Made by a program: the position numbers and the translations under genes. From positions 1 to 64,000 of the forward strand of contig JAHFCH010000001.1 of assembly GCA_023249635.1 (NCBI GenBank): 64,000 bases of DNA. Reading direction: 5' to 3'. Below are positions 25,001-34,109 of this stretch, piece after piece (the first letter of the stretch is position 1; every line of letters begins with the position of its first letter). Origin of the DNA: Fibrobacterota bacterium. Lineage in GTDB: Bacteria; Fibrobacterota; Fibrobacteria; UBA11236. The notes beneath the pieces were generated by a model. That model was not told the DNA's origin, did not search any database, and saw only the letters and a list, made by a program, of their open reading frames with translations.

Positions 25001-26544
25001 TGTACGCACGCTTCCTGATACTGGCGGCTTGCGTCGCCGCGGCCGTGCAGGCGCAAACCGCCAAGCCCAACGTACTCTGGATCATCTCGGACGATTTGAA
25101 CATGGATGTAGGCTGCTACGGCGACAAGTCGGCCATTACACCCAACATCGACGCTTTGGCCGCGTCGGGAATCCGCTTCGATCGGGCTTATGCCCAATAC
25201 ACGCTCTGCAACCCTTCGCGCACCAGTTTCCTGAGCGGCAAGCGCCCGGATACCACGCGCATCTGGAACAACTCCACCAACCCGCGGAAATTCCTCGGCG
25301 CCGATTTCGTTTTCCTGCCCGAGTACTTCCGCAACCAGGGCTACTTCACCGGAGGGGCGGGCAAGATCGCGCATGAGTCCTTCGCCGGCGCGCTGACATG
25401 GGACACCTATCAACCCTCCAAGGGGGAACCTGATCCCGACAACCCCGTGCACCCGGCCGAGATGATCCACAGCATGGCCTGGGAAGCCACTTCCCTCGTC
25501 GATTCAGAAACCCAGGACGGGGCCACCGCCCGGCGCATCGGCGAATTGATGAAGGTGAAGCGCGCCAAGCCCTTCTTCCTGGCGGCGGGCTTCCACAAGC
25601 CGCATACGCCTTGCATAGCGCCCAAGAAATATTTCGACATGCATCCGCTCTCCGGGATCACGCTGCGCCCGCAAATCACCGACGATCTGATGGACATCCC
25701 CAAGCCCGCCTTTTTCCTGCGCGAGAGCCTTTTGACGCAGGATGAATGGAGGCACGTGCTGCAGGCGCGTTACGCCGCCGTCAGCTTCATGGATGCCCAG
25801 GTGGGATACCTGATGCATATCCTGGACAGCCTGGATCTGCGCAAGAACACCGTCATCGTGTTCCAGAGCGACCACGGTTTCCTGCTGGGCGAGCATCAGG
25901 GCGGCTGCTATAAGACCACCTTGTTCGAGCCGACCTCGCGGGTGCCCTTGATCGTCTCCGCGCCGGGCAAGGCCAAAGGCAAACACGCCAATGGCTTCGT
26001 GGAACTGGTGGATATCTACCCTACCCTGGCGGAAGTATGCGGATTGCCCAAGCCCCCGGGCATGGAAGGCTTGAGCTTCGTCCCTTTGCTGGACAATCCC
26101 GCCAAGGCATGGAAGACGGCCGCCTTCACCCAGGTGAACAAGGTCCCCAACGAGGATTTCTTCACCTCTTCGGTAATCAAAACCGAGTTCATGGCCTACG
26201 GGATGCGAACCGATCGTTATCGCTTCATGGATTGGAAGGATTTCGGGCGGGAGGCGTATGACGAAACCGCCGATGCCAATGAATGGACCAACCTGGTTTT
26301 CCAAGGCGCCAATAAAGACCTGAGCGACTCGCTCGCTTCCCTACTGGCGGAAGGCTGGAAGGGCGCGCTCCCGGGGAAGCCCACCGCCGTCCCCGCCCTG
26401 GCCGCGCGTAACGTTACCATCGCGCCCAAGGCCGCCTTCCTGCAAGGGAACCGTTGGCTGTACCGCCGGGCGGGAAGTCGGCCTACGGATCTCGCCGGCA
26501 AGGTTCCCGGATCCGGACTGTCCGGTTCCGGAGCGATTCGATGA
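25000..26544 (+). CDS. Secreted sulfatase 2 (iduronate-2-sulfatase-like)
   Basis: The 514-residue protein has a signal peptide ending at VQAQ. It is a type I sulfatase of the iduronate-2-sulfatase-like group. NVLWIISDDLNMDVGCYG carries the metal Asp pair. The formylglycine Cys is residue 70 in CNPSRTSFLSGKRPDTT, and the second metal site is QSDHGFLLGEHQG. PFFLAAGFHKPHTP is a family hallmark. The true substrate is unknown; bacterial relatives act on sulfated plant, algal or animal glycans. It is coupled to sulfatase 1 by a one-base overlap and to sulfatase 3 by ATGA at 26541-26544. Confidence 0.92.
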   Translation: MYARFLILAACVAAAVQAQTAKPNVLWIISDDLNMDVGCYGDKSAITPNIDALAASGIRFDRAYAQYTLCNPSRTSFLSGKRPDTTRIWNNSTNPRKFLGADFVFLPEYFRNQGYFTGGAGKIAHESFAGALTWDTYQPSKGEPDPDNPVHPAEMIHSMAWEATSLVDSETQDGATARRIGELMKVKRAKPFFLAAGFHKPHTPCIAPKKYFDMHPLSGITLRPQITDDLMDIPKPAFFLRESLLTQDEWRHVLQARYAAVSFMDAQVGYLMHILDSLDLRKNTVIVFQSDHGFLLGEHQGGCYKTTLFEPTSRVPLIVSAPGKAKGKHANGFVELVDIYPTLAEVCGLPKPPGMEGLSFVPLLDNPAKAWKTAAFTQVNKVPNEDFFTSSVIKTEFMAYGMRTDRYRFMDWKDFGREAYDETADANEWTNLVFQGANKDLSDSLASLLAEGWKGALPGKPTAVPALAARNVTIAPKAAFLQGNRWLYRRAGSRPTDLAGKVPGSGLSGSGAIR

Positions 26545-28310
26545 AGCACAATCTGGCTATGGCGCTTACGTTGGCGCCCCTGTTCGCCTATGCGACCGAC
26601 GTGCGCATCGGGGGAAAGGTCATCAACAAGGGGGGCGCACCGGTCGCGGGATGCCGGATCACCCTGGCTCATGAACCGGCCTTGACCGGGTCCACGGGTT
26701 CGGACGGCGCATTTCTGATCTCGGGCACTACGGGTTTGCGCGGACTGCTTATTCGCTCCGCTGCTGCCATCAGCCCTTCTGGAGAGACAGGCATCGATGC
26801 CTTGGGCCGCTCCTGGGTCCCCGGATTCTCCTCCGTCCCAATCTTCCAATCCGCCTATCGAATTAGCCCGACGGCAAGCGAGGGGGCTTCAGAGGGAGGG
26901 GCAGCCGCCAAATCGGCCGCTGCCGCCCCCTCCGGCGACACCGTCCTCATTGCCTGCGCCGAATATCCCGATCGCAAAATCGCTATCGCCGGCTACAGCG
27001 CCGAGATGGGTAACCTGAAGGTTTCCAAGCCCAACATCGTCTACATCATGGCCGATGACCTCGGCTGGCACGAGTTGAACACGTACGGCAACACCTTCAC
27101 GGAAACCCCCAACCTCAACCGCCTGGCTTCCCAAGGCGTCCGTTTCACCAACGCGTATGCATCGGCCCCGGTGTGCTCGCCCACGCGCGGTTCCCTGATG
27201 ACCGGACAATATCCTGCCCGCGTCGGCATCCTGGATTTCCTGCCCGCCAAGACACCGATCCATCTGGACACCGCGCATGTGACCATGGCGGAACGCTTGC
27301 GGGACGCGGGCTATAAGACGGGCATGATCGGCAAATGGCATCTGACCGGCTACGCCAGCGAAGGCCAAATCGAAATCGGGCCAGACAAACATGGCTTCCA
27401 GGAAGTGATCTCGACGGAAGAAACGTATATCGGGGGCGGGGATTATTGGTTCCCGTACTTCTGGAATCCGGCCCTCAAGAAAATCCTGCCGGATTCGGAA
27501 TACCAGGTCGACCGCTTCAACGCCCAGGCCGTCGACTACATCGCGCGTCACAAGGACGAGACTTTCTTCCTGTACCTGGCCCACATGGCCGTGCATGAAG
27601 GGCTGGATGGCAAGCCCGCCCTGGTCGCCAAGTACGCGGCCAAGCCCGGGGCGAACGCAACCACCAACACTCCCAAGATGGCCGCCATGGTGGAATCGGT
27701 CGACCAAGGCGTGGGCATGATCCTGGATACCTTGAAGGCCTTGGGGCTCGATTCCAATACCTTGGTGATCTTCAACAGCGACAATGGCGGCGTGCTGGAC
27801 GTGGGCGATAATGGGCCGCTGCGCGAAGGCAAGGCCTGGCTGTACGAAGGCGGCATCCGCGAACCGCTGCTGGCGCAATGGAAAGGCGTCATCCCGGCCA
27901 ATGCGGTATGCGACGCGCCGGTAATCACCGCCGACATGTACCCGACCCTGCTGGAAGCGGGCAAAACCGCGCGGGATCCCAAACAGGTTTTCGACGGGGC
28001 TTCCTTCTTTCCCCAATTGAAGGACGCGAAGGCGCCCATGCCGGCGCGCAACCTATACTGGCATTATCCCCTGGCGAAACCCGGCGGCCACAACGCGCCT
28101 TCGGCGGGAGCCATGCGCCAGGGCAACTGGAAGTTGATCCAATTCTTCGTCGAGGGTAAGCAAGAGCTTTACAACCTGAAGGATGATCCGGGCGAGGCCA
28201 AGGATCTGGCCACGACCAATCCCGCCAAGTTGAAAGAGCTTAACGGGCTCATGGGGCAATGGCGGACCGGGTTGAAGGCCTTCATGTATCCGGGGCAGAG
28301 AGGGCCCTAG
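26541..28310 (+). CDS. Secreted sulfatase 3 with N-terminal carboxypeptidase-like domain
   Basis: The 589-residue protein has a signal peptide ending near YAT. A small beta-sandwich (VRIGGKVINKGGAPVAGCRI to GSDGAFLIS) follows, then an Ala/Ser-rich linker (about 110-132) and a type I sulfatase domain from about 160. NIVYIMADDLGWHELNTYG binds metal, Cys212 in CSPTRGSLMTG is the formylglycine site, and FNSDNGG the second metal site. The extra N-terminal domain is unusual for a sulfatase and may tether it or position it on substrate. The ATG at 26541 overlaps the preceding stop as ATGA. No formylglycine-generating enzyme or anSME is present in the window. Confidence 0.92.
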   Translation: MKHNLAMALTLAPLFAYATDVRIGGKVINKGGAPVAGCRITLAHEPALTGSTGSDGAFLISGTTGLRGLLIRSAAAISPSGETGIDALGRSWVPGFSSVPIFQSAYRISPTASEGASEGGAAAKSAAAAPSGDTVLIACAEYPDRKIAIAGYSAEMGNLKVSKPNIVYIMADDLGWHELNTYGNTFTETPNLNRLASQGVRFTNAYASAPVCSPTRGSLMTGQYPARVGILDFLPAKTPIHLDTAHVTMAERLRDAGYKTGMIGKWHLTGYASEGQIEIGPDKHGFQEVISTEETYIGGGDYWFPYFWNPALKKILPDSEYQVDRFNAQAVDYIARHKDETFFLYLAHMAVHEGLDGKPALVAKYAAKPGANATTNTPKMAAMVESVDQGVGMILDTLKALGLDSNTLVIFNSDNGGVLDVGDNGPLREGKAWLYEGGIREPLLAQWKGVIPANAVCDAPVITADMYPTLLEAGKTARDPKQVFDGASFFPQLKDAKAPMPARNLYWHYPLAKPGGHNAPSAGAMRQGNWKLIQFFVEGKQELYNLKDDPGEAKDLATTNPAKLKELNGLMGQWRTGLKAFMYPGQRGP

Positions 28311-28329
28311 CCGCCGGAAGATCCCGCGG

Positions 28330-29556
28330 TCACTTCGGCTGCGGAAGCGGCCAGGCCCGCCCCGCCGCATCCGACCCTTTTTCCTGGTCATTCCCCGGGA
28401 TGCGGACGACTCCGGCCTCGATGCGGATTCTCTCGCGTCGGACCAGCGGGGCGATGCGGTCCGCCCGCAATCCGCTGGTCGCTTCCCATTTTATCGCCGT
28501 TTGACCCGCTCGCTGGGTCGCGTATTCCATTTTGAACCAATCGGCGCCGCGGGCGGAGTTGGCGATGCGCACCTCATCGAGCATCCCGTCGAAGAAACGC
28601 GTTACGCCCCCGGCGTATTCGGCTCCGATGCGCCAGGCGCCAGGCGACGCTTTGGCTCCATTGGTGTCGGCGACCGTGGTCGCGAACTGGGCGCCGTTCC
28701 GGAACAGCAGCCAACGGGTTCCCGTATAAACCCCGGCCAGGTGAACCCAGGCGTTGCTGTCGGCGGCGGGAGCCTCGAGGGCCGCATAATGGGAGGAACC
28801 GGTCCACACGCCGGCGCGGTAGTCACGGGTCTCCCCGATGCGCAGGACGGTTTCGAAGGCGGAGCCCGGAGCGGAGCCATGGCAGATGACGATGCGATGG
28901 CCATCGCGCCGCGTCCAGCGCACCCAGGCCTCCAGGGTCAGTACTCCGGTGATATTGAGCGCGGCGGGATTCCCCAAAGTCAAGTAGTCCCCTTTGGTCG
29001 CGTAGGCTTCCGGGTTGGTGAATAGGCGGGCTGCGCCTATGGCGCCCATGGGCGCCGAGGTCGTACCGCTGTCCACGGCCAGGATGCCGTTGGGGCCGGC
29101 ATCTCGCAAAGAAGGGTCCATGTGCCAAACCCCCTGGAAGCCTTCCGAGGCCCGGAACACGGCGGGGCCATTGGAACTGTCGGGCGCGCCGGGCTTACCG
29201 CAATGGACGCGCACCTGGTTGGCCACGCCGGCTTTGACCAGAGGCAGGCGCACCCAGACCACGCCTCCCGCGGCCGGGTCCCACGAGTCCAACTGGTAAG
29301 CCAGGTGGGTTCCGTCAGCAAGGGAGAAGCGCAAATCGGAGCCGTCCGGGTTGGCCTTGGCCAAGTACTCAGCCGCGTCCGTTCCGAAACGCACCAGCAG
29401 GGGGTAACCCGCGAGATCCTGTTCCAGGGCCGTTCCGTCCAGATGCAGCACCCGGGAATATGACCACTGGCCATAGTCCTCGGCAGCGGCAGCGAAGCCC
29501 GTGCACCCTACGAGGGCCAATGTCCATGCCCGAATGCTTGGGAAACCTGTATGCAT
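28330..29556 (-). CDS. Secreted DUF2341 and LamG-domain protein
   Basis: The 408-residue protein has a signal peptide ending near AAAAE. A DUF2341 domain follows (about 25-125: LAGYPLLVRFGTDAAEYLAK, then GSDLRFS, ADGTHLAYQLDSWD). A LamG/concanavalin-like sandwich comes next (about 140-330: GVWHMDPSLRDA, LTLEAWVRWTRRDG, FDGMLDEVRIANSARGADWF). This pair is usual in glycan- or surface-binding proteins of Fibrobacterota. The same two domains form the second half of the lipoprotein at 58725. No catalytic motif is seen. The ATG at 29554-29556 follows GGAGG and starts the signal. It converges on the sulfatase operon. Confidence 0.8.
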   Translation of the reverse strand: MHTGFPSIRAWTLALVGCTGFAAAAEDYGQWSYSRVLHLDGTALEQDLAGYPLLVRFGTDAAEYLAKANPDGSDLRFSLADGTHLAYQLDSWDPAAGGVVWVRLPLVKAGVANQVRVHCGKPGAPDSSNGPAVFRASEGFQGVWHMDPSLRDAGPNGILAVDSGTTSAPMGAIGAARLFTNPEAYATKGDYLTLGNPAALNITGVLTLEAWVRWTRRDGHRIVICHGSAPGSAFETVLRIGETRDYRAGVWTGSSHYAALEAPAADSNAWVHLAGVYTGTRWLLFRNGAQFATTVADTNGAKASPGAWRIGAEYAGGVTRFFDGMLDEVRIANSARGADWFKMEYATQRAGQTAIKWEATSGLRADRIAPLVRRERIRIEAGVVRIPGNDQEKGSDAAGRAWPLPQPK

Positions 29557-29673
29557 AACCGCCTCCGGGTGCCAAGCTAAGCCCGGGGGTAGCCTTCTTC
29601 CAAGCCGGCCCCATTTGGGTTTATTGGCTTCCGCCGTTTCCGGTCCCATGGGTATTTCCCAGCCCGCCAATCC

Positions 29674-29690
29674 GTTTACCCAGGGGAAAC
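29674..29690. promoter_or_regulatory. Near-palindrome GTTTACC-CAG-GGGAAAC
   Basis: A 17-base inverted repeat with one mismatch in the 254-bp divergent region between the LamG and dehydrogenase genes. It resembles the GTTTAC sites but is one base longer, so membership is doubtful. Confidence 0.3.
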
Positions 29691-29810
29691 GCTTAATCGG
29701 CCGTCAGCGGGGAGTTTACGCGCCTTCCGAAGCCTTCCCGCGCGCCCTTCGATACCTTTGCCGAAGCGGTCGCCATGGGGAATGGGCGGCCCGCCCGGGA
29801 GTCCGCCAAC

Positions 29811-31541
29811 ATGAAACCGTTTTCCTTTTCCTTGCTCACCGCCGTTTCCGCCTGCGCGCTCGCCTTCTCTCCCGCCATTGTGCGCGCCCAATTCACCTAC
29901 CCGGGCTGCGACGATCTCAAGGCCGCCGACTTCAAGGCAACGGAACTTTTCAATCGCCACGGCACCTCCGCTCTCGCCGGAGATGAAACCATCGAAGAGC
30001 CGGTGCAATTCGATTTCCATACCGTGAAAGCGGCCGGCAAGGTAAGCCAGGTCGACATCTATTTCGTGCAACGCACCGGCGGAGTGAAATTCTACGATGG
30101 CGCGGCCAAGAAGGTGAGCGATGTAGGCCACATCAACGTTTTGGGAGCCGGCGACAACGGCCTGATGGGCATCGCCCTGAATCCCGACTTCGACAAGAAC
30201 AAATGGATCTACCTGTGGTACTCGCCCAACCAGAAAATCGGCCAGAACCGCATCCTGCGGCTGGTGCGCATCACGGTCAAGCCGGACAATACCCTGGACA
30301 TGGCCAGCGAGAAAAAGCTGATAGAGATCCTGGCTTCCAAGTCGGACAGCTGGCATAGCGGCGGCCCCATGCAATTCGACGCGTACGGCGATATGTGGCT
30401 GACAATCGGCAACAACAGCCCGGACCTGGATACGGCGGCCTGCAGCGCGGGAAACAACGTGCTCTCCAAGACCGACAGCACCACCAGCGGCGAATGGGGC
30501 CCTTCCAACACGGCAAATATGCGCGGCGGCATCCTGCGCATCCACCCGGACAGCAGCGAAAAGGGTTATCGCATCCCTTCGGGCAACTTCGGCGAGTACT
30601 GGGCCGGGGAATTCGACAAGCAGGGCAAGACCGCTTTGGCAGCCGAATACCGCAATCCCGTGAAGGTGTTGCCGGAGATCTACGTGAAAGGCAACCGCAG
30701 CAATTATTCCTTCGGCATCCATCCCGTAAAGCGCTGGCTGGCCTGGGGCGAGGTGAATTACAGCAGTAGCAACGACGAATTCAATCTGGTCTCGCATCCC
30801 GTCTTCGCCGGGTACCCGTATTTCCACAACAACAACATCCCCACCTGCAACCACGGCAAGGACGTGAACGCGCCCAGCAACGATTCGCCCTTCAACAACG
30901 GGGTTTCCGTGCTGCCTCCCGCGACGCCGGGCATGATCAACAACCTGGTCAACGTGGCCATCTCCGGGCCCATTTACGTGTTCGACAAGTCCCTGGACTC
31001 GCCCATCAAGTTCCCGCCCCATCTCCATCTCAGCTGGTTCACCATGAGCTTCCAGAGCAATCAGGCGCATATCCATACCCTGGACACCGTGGCGGTTAAG
31101 GTCGCGAAAACCCAACGGGTGGATAACGGGATACTCTCCGCGCTCAAGCAGCGCAGCGCGGTGGAGGCCAAATACGGTCCCGATGGGGCCTTGTACGTGC
31201 TCAACTACGACGGGTTCTATACCACCATCAATCCCGGCATCACGCGCATCGATTACGTGGGCAATTGCCATGTAGCCGTGGCCGCACGGCCCGTGGTCGC
31301 TCACGCCGCGGCCCCGGATGCGCGGGTCACTGCCTCCGCCTTGGAAGTTCCCGGGGCAGGTCCGCATATCCTGAGCCTATACGATGCGGGAGGACGCCTG
31401 CGCTTCCGCTACGCCTCGGCGGGTGCCGCCAACTACGCTTTCGCGGACCTGCGCGCGCGGCACGGCTTGCCCCGCGGCCTGTACCATGCGCGGGTGGAAA
31501 CCCCGCAAGGCGCGGTCGAACGGATGCTGCCCCTGCTCTAA
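29811..31541 (+). CDS. Secreted glucose/sorbosone-type sugar dehydrogenase 2
   Basis: The 576-residue protein has a signal peptide ending at VRAQ and the ATG at 29811. CDDLKAADFK near the mature start matches the Cys-plus-DFK signature of the dehydrogenases at 5977 and 37002. The propeller has VDIYFVQRTGGVKFYDG, NGLMGIALNPDFDKNKWIYL and DSWHSGGPMQFDAYGDMWLT, with the expected catalytic His at about 182, then GPDGALYVLNYDG. Unlike the others it carries NHGKDVNAPSNDSP, an insertion late in the propeller. A tail (ILSLYDAGGRLRFRYASAG, then GLYHARVETPQG) ends the chain. It probably oxidises a sugar outside the cell; cofactor inferred as PQQ. Confidence 0.8.
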   Translation: MKPFSFSLLTAVSACALAFSPAIVRAQFTYPGCDDLKAADFKATELFNRHGTSALAGDETIEEPVQFDFHTVKAAGKVSQVDIYFVQRTGGVKFYDGAAKKVSDVGHINVLGAGDNGLMGIALNPDFDKNKWIYLWYSPNQKIGQNRILRLVRITVKPDNTLDMASEKKLIEILASKSDSWHSGGPMQFDAYGDMWLTIGNNSPDLDTAACSAGNNVLSKTDSTTSGEWGPSNTANMRGGILRIHPDSSEKGYRIPSGNFGEYWAGEFDKQGKTALAAEYRNPVKVLPEIYVKGNRSNYSFGIHPVKRWLAWGEVNYSSSNDEFNLVSHPVFAGYPYFHNNNIPTCNHGKDVNAPSNDSPFNNGVSVLPPATPGMINNLVNVAISGPIYVFDKSLDSPIKFPPHLHLSWFTMSFQSNQAHIHTLDTVAVKVAKTQRVDNGILSALKQRSAVEAKYGPDGALYVLNYDGFYTTINPGITRIDYVGNCHVAVAARPVVAHAAAPDARVTASALEVPGAGPHILSLYDAGGRLRFRYASAGAANYAFADLRARHGLPRGLYHARVETPQGAVERMLPLL

Positions 31542-31566
31542 CCGGTAGCGACGCTCGAGAGAGACC

Positions 31567-32370
31567 TTATTTCACCAGGATCATTTTCCGCGTCTTCACG
31601 TAACGGCCCGCCGTGAAGCGGTAGAAATACTGCCCGGAGGGCACCTCCATGCCGCGATCGTCCCGGGCATCCCACACCAGCCGGTATTTGCCCGGCAACA
31701 AGGTCTTGTCGCCGCGCGCCAGGCTGCGCACCAGGCGTCCTCGGGAATCGTACACCAGCAGGGTCACCTTCAGCTTCTCCTTGAGTGAGAACCGCAAGGT
31801 GGTGATGGGATTGAACGGGTTGGGATAATTGGATTGCAGCTCGGTCGCCAAAGGCGTGCCCGGGCGCGCCAAGCGCGGACCGTATTGGGACTTGCCGCCG
31901 TTGAAATCCACCGACTCCAGCAGATACTCGTAGGCCACCCCGAAGGCGGCGGAACGATCGATGAAAGCATAATCCCGCGTGGTGGCAGAGGATCCGTTGG
32001 GGGCCCCTGGAATGAGCCTCGCGTTGACGCGCTCGTAACCCAGCGCGCGCATCTCGGTCTCGCTCAGGGAGAGGGAGGCCAGGGTATCCGGCGCGTTACC
32101 GGAAGAGTCCGCAGCCTGGCCCTTGGCGAGCTTGGCTTCGCCGGGGGCCGCGCGGCGCCATACGTGGTATCCCAGGTTCTCGAATTCGCATTCGGTGGTC
32201 CTAGCCGTATCCCCTGACCAGCACCTGGTTGTCGAGCAGAACCACATCGGGCAGGTTGCCCTGGGTCCACGACAAGAAGCGGAAGGCCGGGTTGAAAGTG
32301 GTCACCGTGTTCACGAACTTGAAATGGGCGATGCCGTTGGAGGCCGCGTATGTATAGGCGCCCTCGCCTT
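31567..32370 (-). pseudogene. Remnant of a secreted protein with FlgD/T9SS-type tail (5' truncated, frameshifted)
   Basis: The 3' part (31567 to about 32205) encodes a fibronectin-like strand set (TTECEFENLGYHVWRR, later FIDRSAAFGVAYEYLLESVD). A full FlgD-type tail follows: YPNPFNPITTLRFSLKE, VYDSRGRLVRSL, SGQYFYRFTAG. Upstream, a different frame (32205-32370) reads YTYAASNGIAHFKFVNTVTT and LPDVVLLDNQVLVRGYG and ends in TAG. A TAA lies just before it, and there is no start or signal. The two pieces look like one broken gene that has lost its 5' end. It is the only tail here with the classic NPFNP sequence. Confidence 0.6.
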
Positions 32371-33007
32371 AAGGAGACTAATGCCACCGAACCGGAACCC
32401 TTTCTGGAAATCGCGAGATACCCGTGATTTTAGGGCCTGGCAGAGGGGTTCCCGATGTCGCAAACCGGTCAATTCGGAGGAAAGGAACGGCTTTCGAAAG
32501 CCGGGGCAAACTACGGAACGGATTCCGGAAAACAACGGGTAAACGCGGTGCCGGGGCCGCCATTTCCGCGGAGGCATTGTATGGGCCCGAAACGATTCAT
32601 CCCAATTATCCCCGATACCGCAAGAACCCCAATCGCGATCGGGATATCGCGGGGCCCGCGGGGGCAAAACCGCCGCCCTGCGAATGCGTCCAACTAGCTC
32701 CAACCTTCCGCCAAGATCGCGAACCCGGGATAGCGGGCGTCCGCCTAAACGAAGCGCGTCATGATCCTTTCCGCTATGATAGGATCATCCTCACATGCCG
32801 CGCATTCGCGCGCGCAACCTCCAAGCCACGCGCGTTTCTTCGCGGCGCAGTTCCGTATTATTGCGCGGACGCGATGCCGTTACCGTCTCACGCCTGCTAC
32901 GGGTGATGCGGGGTCGCATTGGCCCCGAAACGCGGGCGTTCCCCCGATATCGGCGCGGAAGCGCGTGATACCTTCCCGATATACTCATCACCTTCATCGG
33001 GGGATAC
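32371..33007. other. Long intergenic region, probably decayed DNA plus ThuA promoter
   Basis: 637 bases with no convincing gene; open frames on both strands lack signal peptides or recognisable domains. It follows the pseudogene, so part may be leftover coding DNA. It contains one 8-bp inverted repeat (32761-32788) and a GGGGGCAAAAC motif near 32660. Confidence 0.5.
32761..32788. promoter_or_regulatory. Inverted repeat ATGATCCT-N12-AGGATCAT
   Basis: Perfect 8-bp arms with a 12-base spacer containing TATGAT, 219 bp upstream of the ThuA gene. Either an operator or a hairpin. Confidence 0.35.
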
Positions 33008-34102
33008 ATGAACAAGAGCGACAACAAAACTTCGACCGCGCGCCGCTTCGCGCGCTTCAGCACGGTACTCGGCCTCACGGCCGCGGTGCTGTGCGGCGAG
33101 GGTTTCGCCCAAGCCAAACCCAAGGTGCTCGACTTCTGGGCCGTAGGCGGATTCGCGCACGGAAGCCGCACGCCGGCCAACGCTCTGCTGGATTCCCTCG
33201 CCATCGCCATGAACTTCGAATTGGTCAAGGCGGAAGTGGCGACGGTAATGACCGCCGCCAACCTGGCCCAGTACACCGTGGTGCTCATCAACAACTCCAC
33301 CGAGTTGGGCAAGCTCCTGAACACGGATCAACGCGCGGCCCTGCTCGGATTCATGGAGAAGCACGGGTACGTCGGCTTCCACGGTTCCGGCGATACCAAG
33401 GGCTCGTTCCCGGATTACACCACCTACCTGGGTGGTGAGCTCAGCTCCCATGGCGGCGGCATCGCGCATCTGGATAAGGATCCGGCCCCGTATGCCAAGA
33501 ACCATCCCGTCACCAAGGGAATGGTCGACACCATCTCCTTCGATGAGGAATGGTATGCCTACAAGACCAACCCCCGTAACGCGCTGAACATCCATGTCCT
33601 GTATACCCTCGATGAAAACAGCTGCCCCGGCTGCGTGAAGATGAGCGGAACCACCGCTTCGGATCATCCCGTGGTGTGGGTCAAGGAACCCGCAGGCGGC
33701 GGTCGTACCCTGTACTACGCCATGGGCCATAGCGACAACATTTTCAAGAAGAACGAGTTCACCAAGAAGCTGCTCGTACGCGCTTTGCAGTGGACTTCGA
33801 ATTGCGCGATTCAGAACCCCAAGGATCCGATGGATTGCGGAACCTCCAGCATCAAGAAGGACGCGAACCCCAACCTGCTGACCCCCACCATCAGGGGTTT
33901 CGCGGGTTCCATCCGGGTGGAAACCCCCAACCGCGGGTCGCATCGCGTGGAGCTCGCCACCCTTTCCGGCAAGCGCGTCGCAAGCCGCTCGGGTACGGGC
34001 ACCCAGGGTTATACATTCGACAATCTGCATTCGGGAACCGTGTACTCGGTAAGCGTTTACGGCAAGACCGGGCGCCAGTCGAGCCTGATCGCCGTCCCCT
34101 AA
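33008..34102 (+). CDS. Secreted ThuA-like protein 2 with C-terminal tail
   Basis: The 364-residue protein has an export signal ending near GFAQA. The ThuA-like core has VLDFWAVGGFAHGSRTPANA, YTVVLINNSTELGKLLN, GFMEKHGYVGFHGSGDTKGS, and the conserved end GRTLYYAMGHSDNIFKKNEF. The short version of this family occurs beside DUF1080 and glucose/sorbosone dehydrogenase genes and is linked to keto-sugar handling. A tail (HRVELATLSGKRVASRSG) is present. It leads a tight operon with a CBM32 protein (7 bp) and a kelch protein (37 bp). The exact activity is not established. Confidence 0.82.
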   Translation: MNKSDNKTSTARRFARFSTVLGLTAAVLCGEGFAQAKPKVLDFWAVGGFAHGSRTPANALLDSLAIAMNFELVKAEVATVMTAANLAQYTVVLINNSTELGKLLNTDQRAALLGFMEKHGYVGFHGSGDTKGSFPDYTTYLGGELSSHGGGIAHLDKDPAPYAKNHPVTKGMVDTISFDEEWYAYKTNPRNALNIHVLYTLDENSCPGCVKMSGTTASDHPVVWVKEPAGGGRTLYYAMGHSDNIFKKNEFTKKLLVRALQWTSNCAIQNPKDPMDCGTSSIKKDANPNLLTPTIRGFAGSIRVETPNRGSHRVELATLSGKRVASRSGTGTQGYTFDNLHSGTVYSVSVYGKTGRQSSLIAVP

Positions 34103-34109
34103 GCCCGCT

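Noticed and set aside
29676-31367. 563-codon open frame opposite dehydrogenase 2
   Set aside because: Codon periodicity follows the plus-strand gene with signal peptide and propeller motifs; the minus reading has no recognisable motif.
32424-32906. 160-codon open frame in the long intergenic region
   Set aside because: No signal peptide, domain or ribosome site; composition resembles noncoding DNA after the pseudogene.
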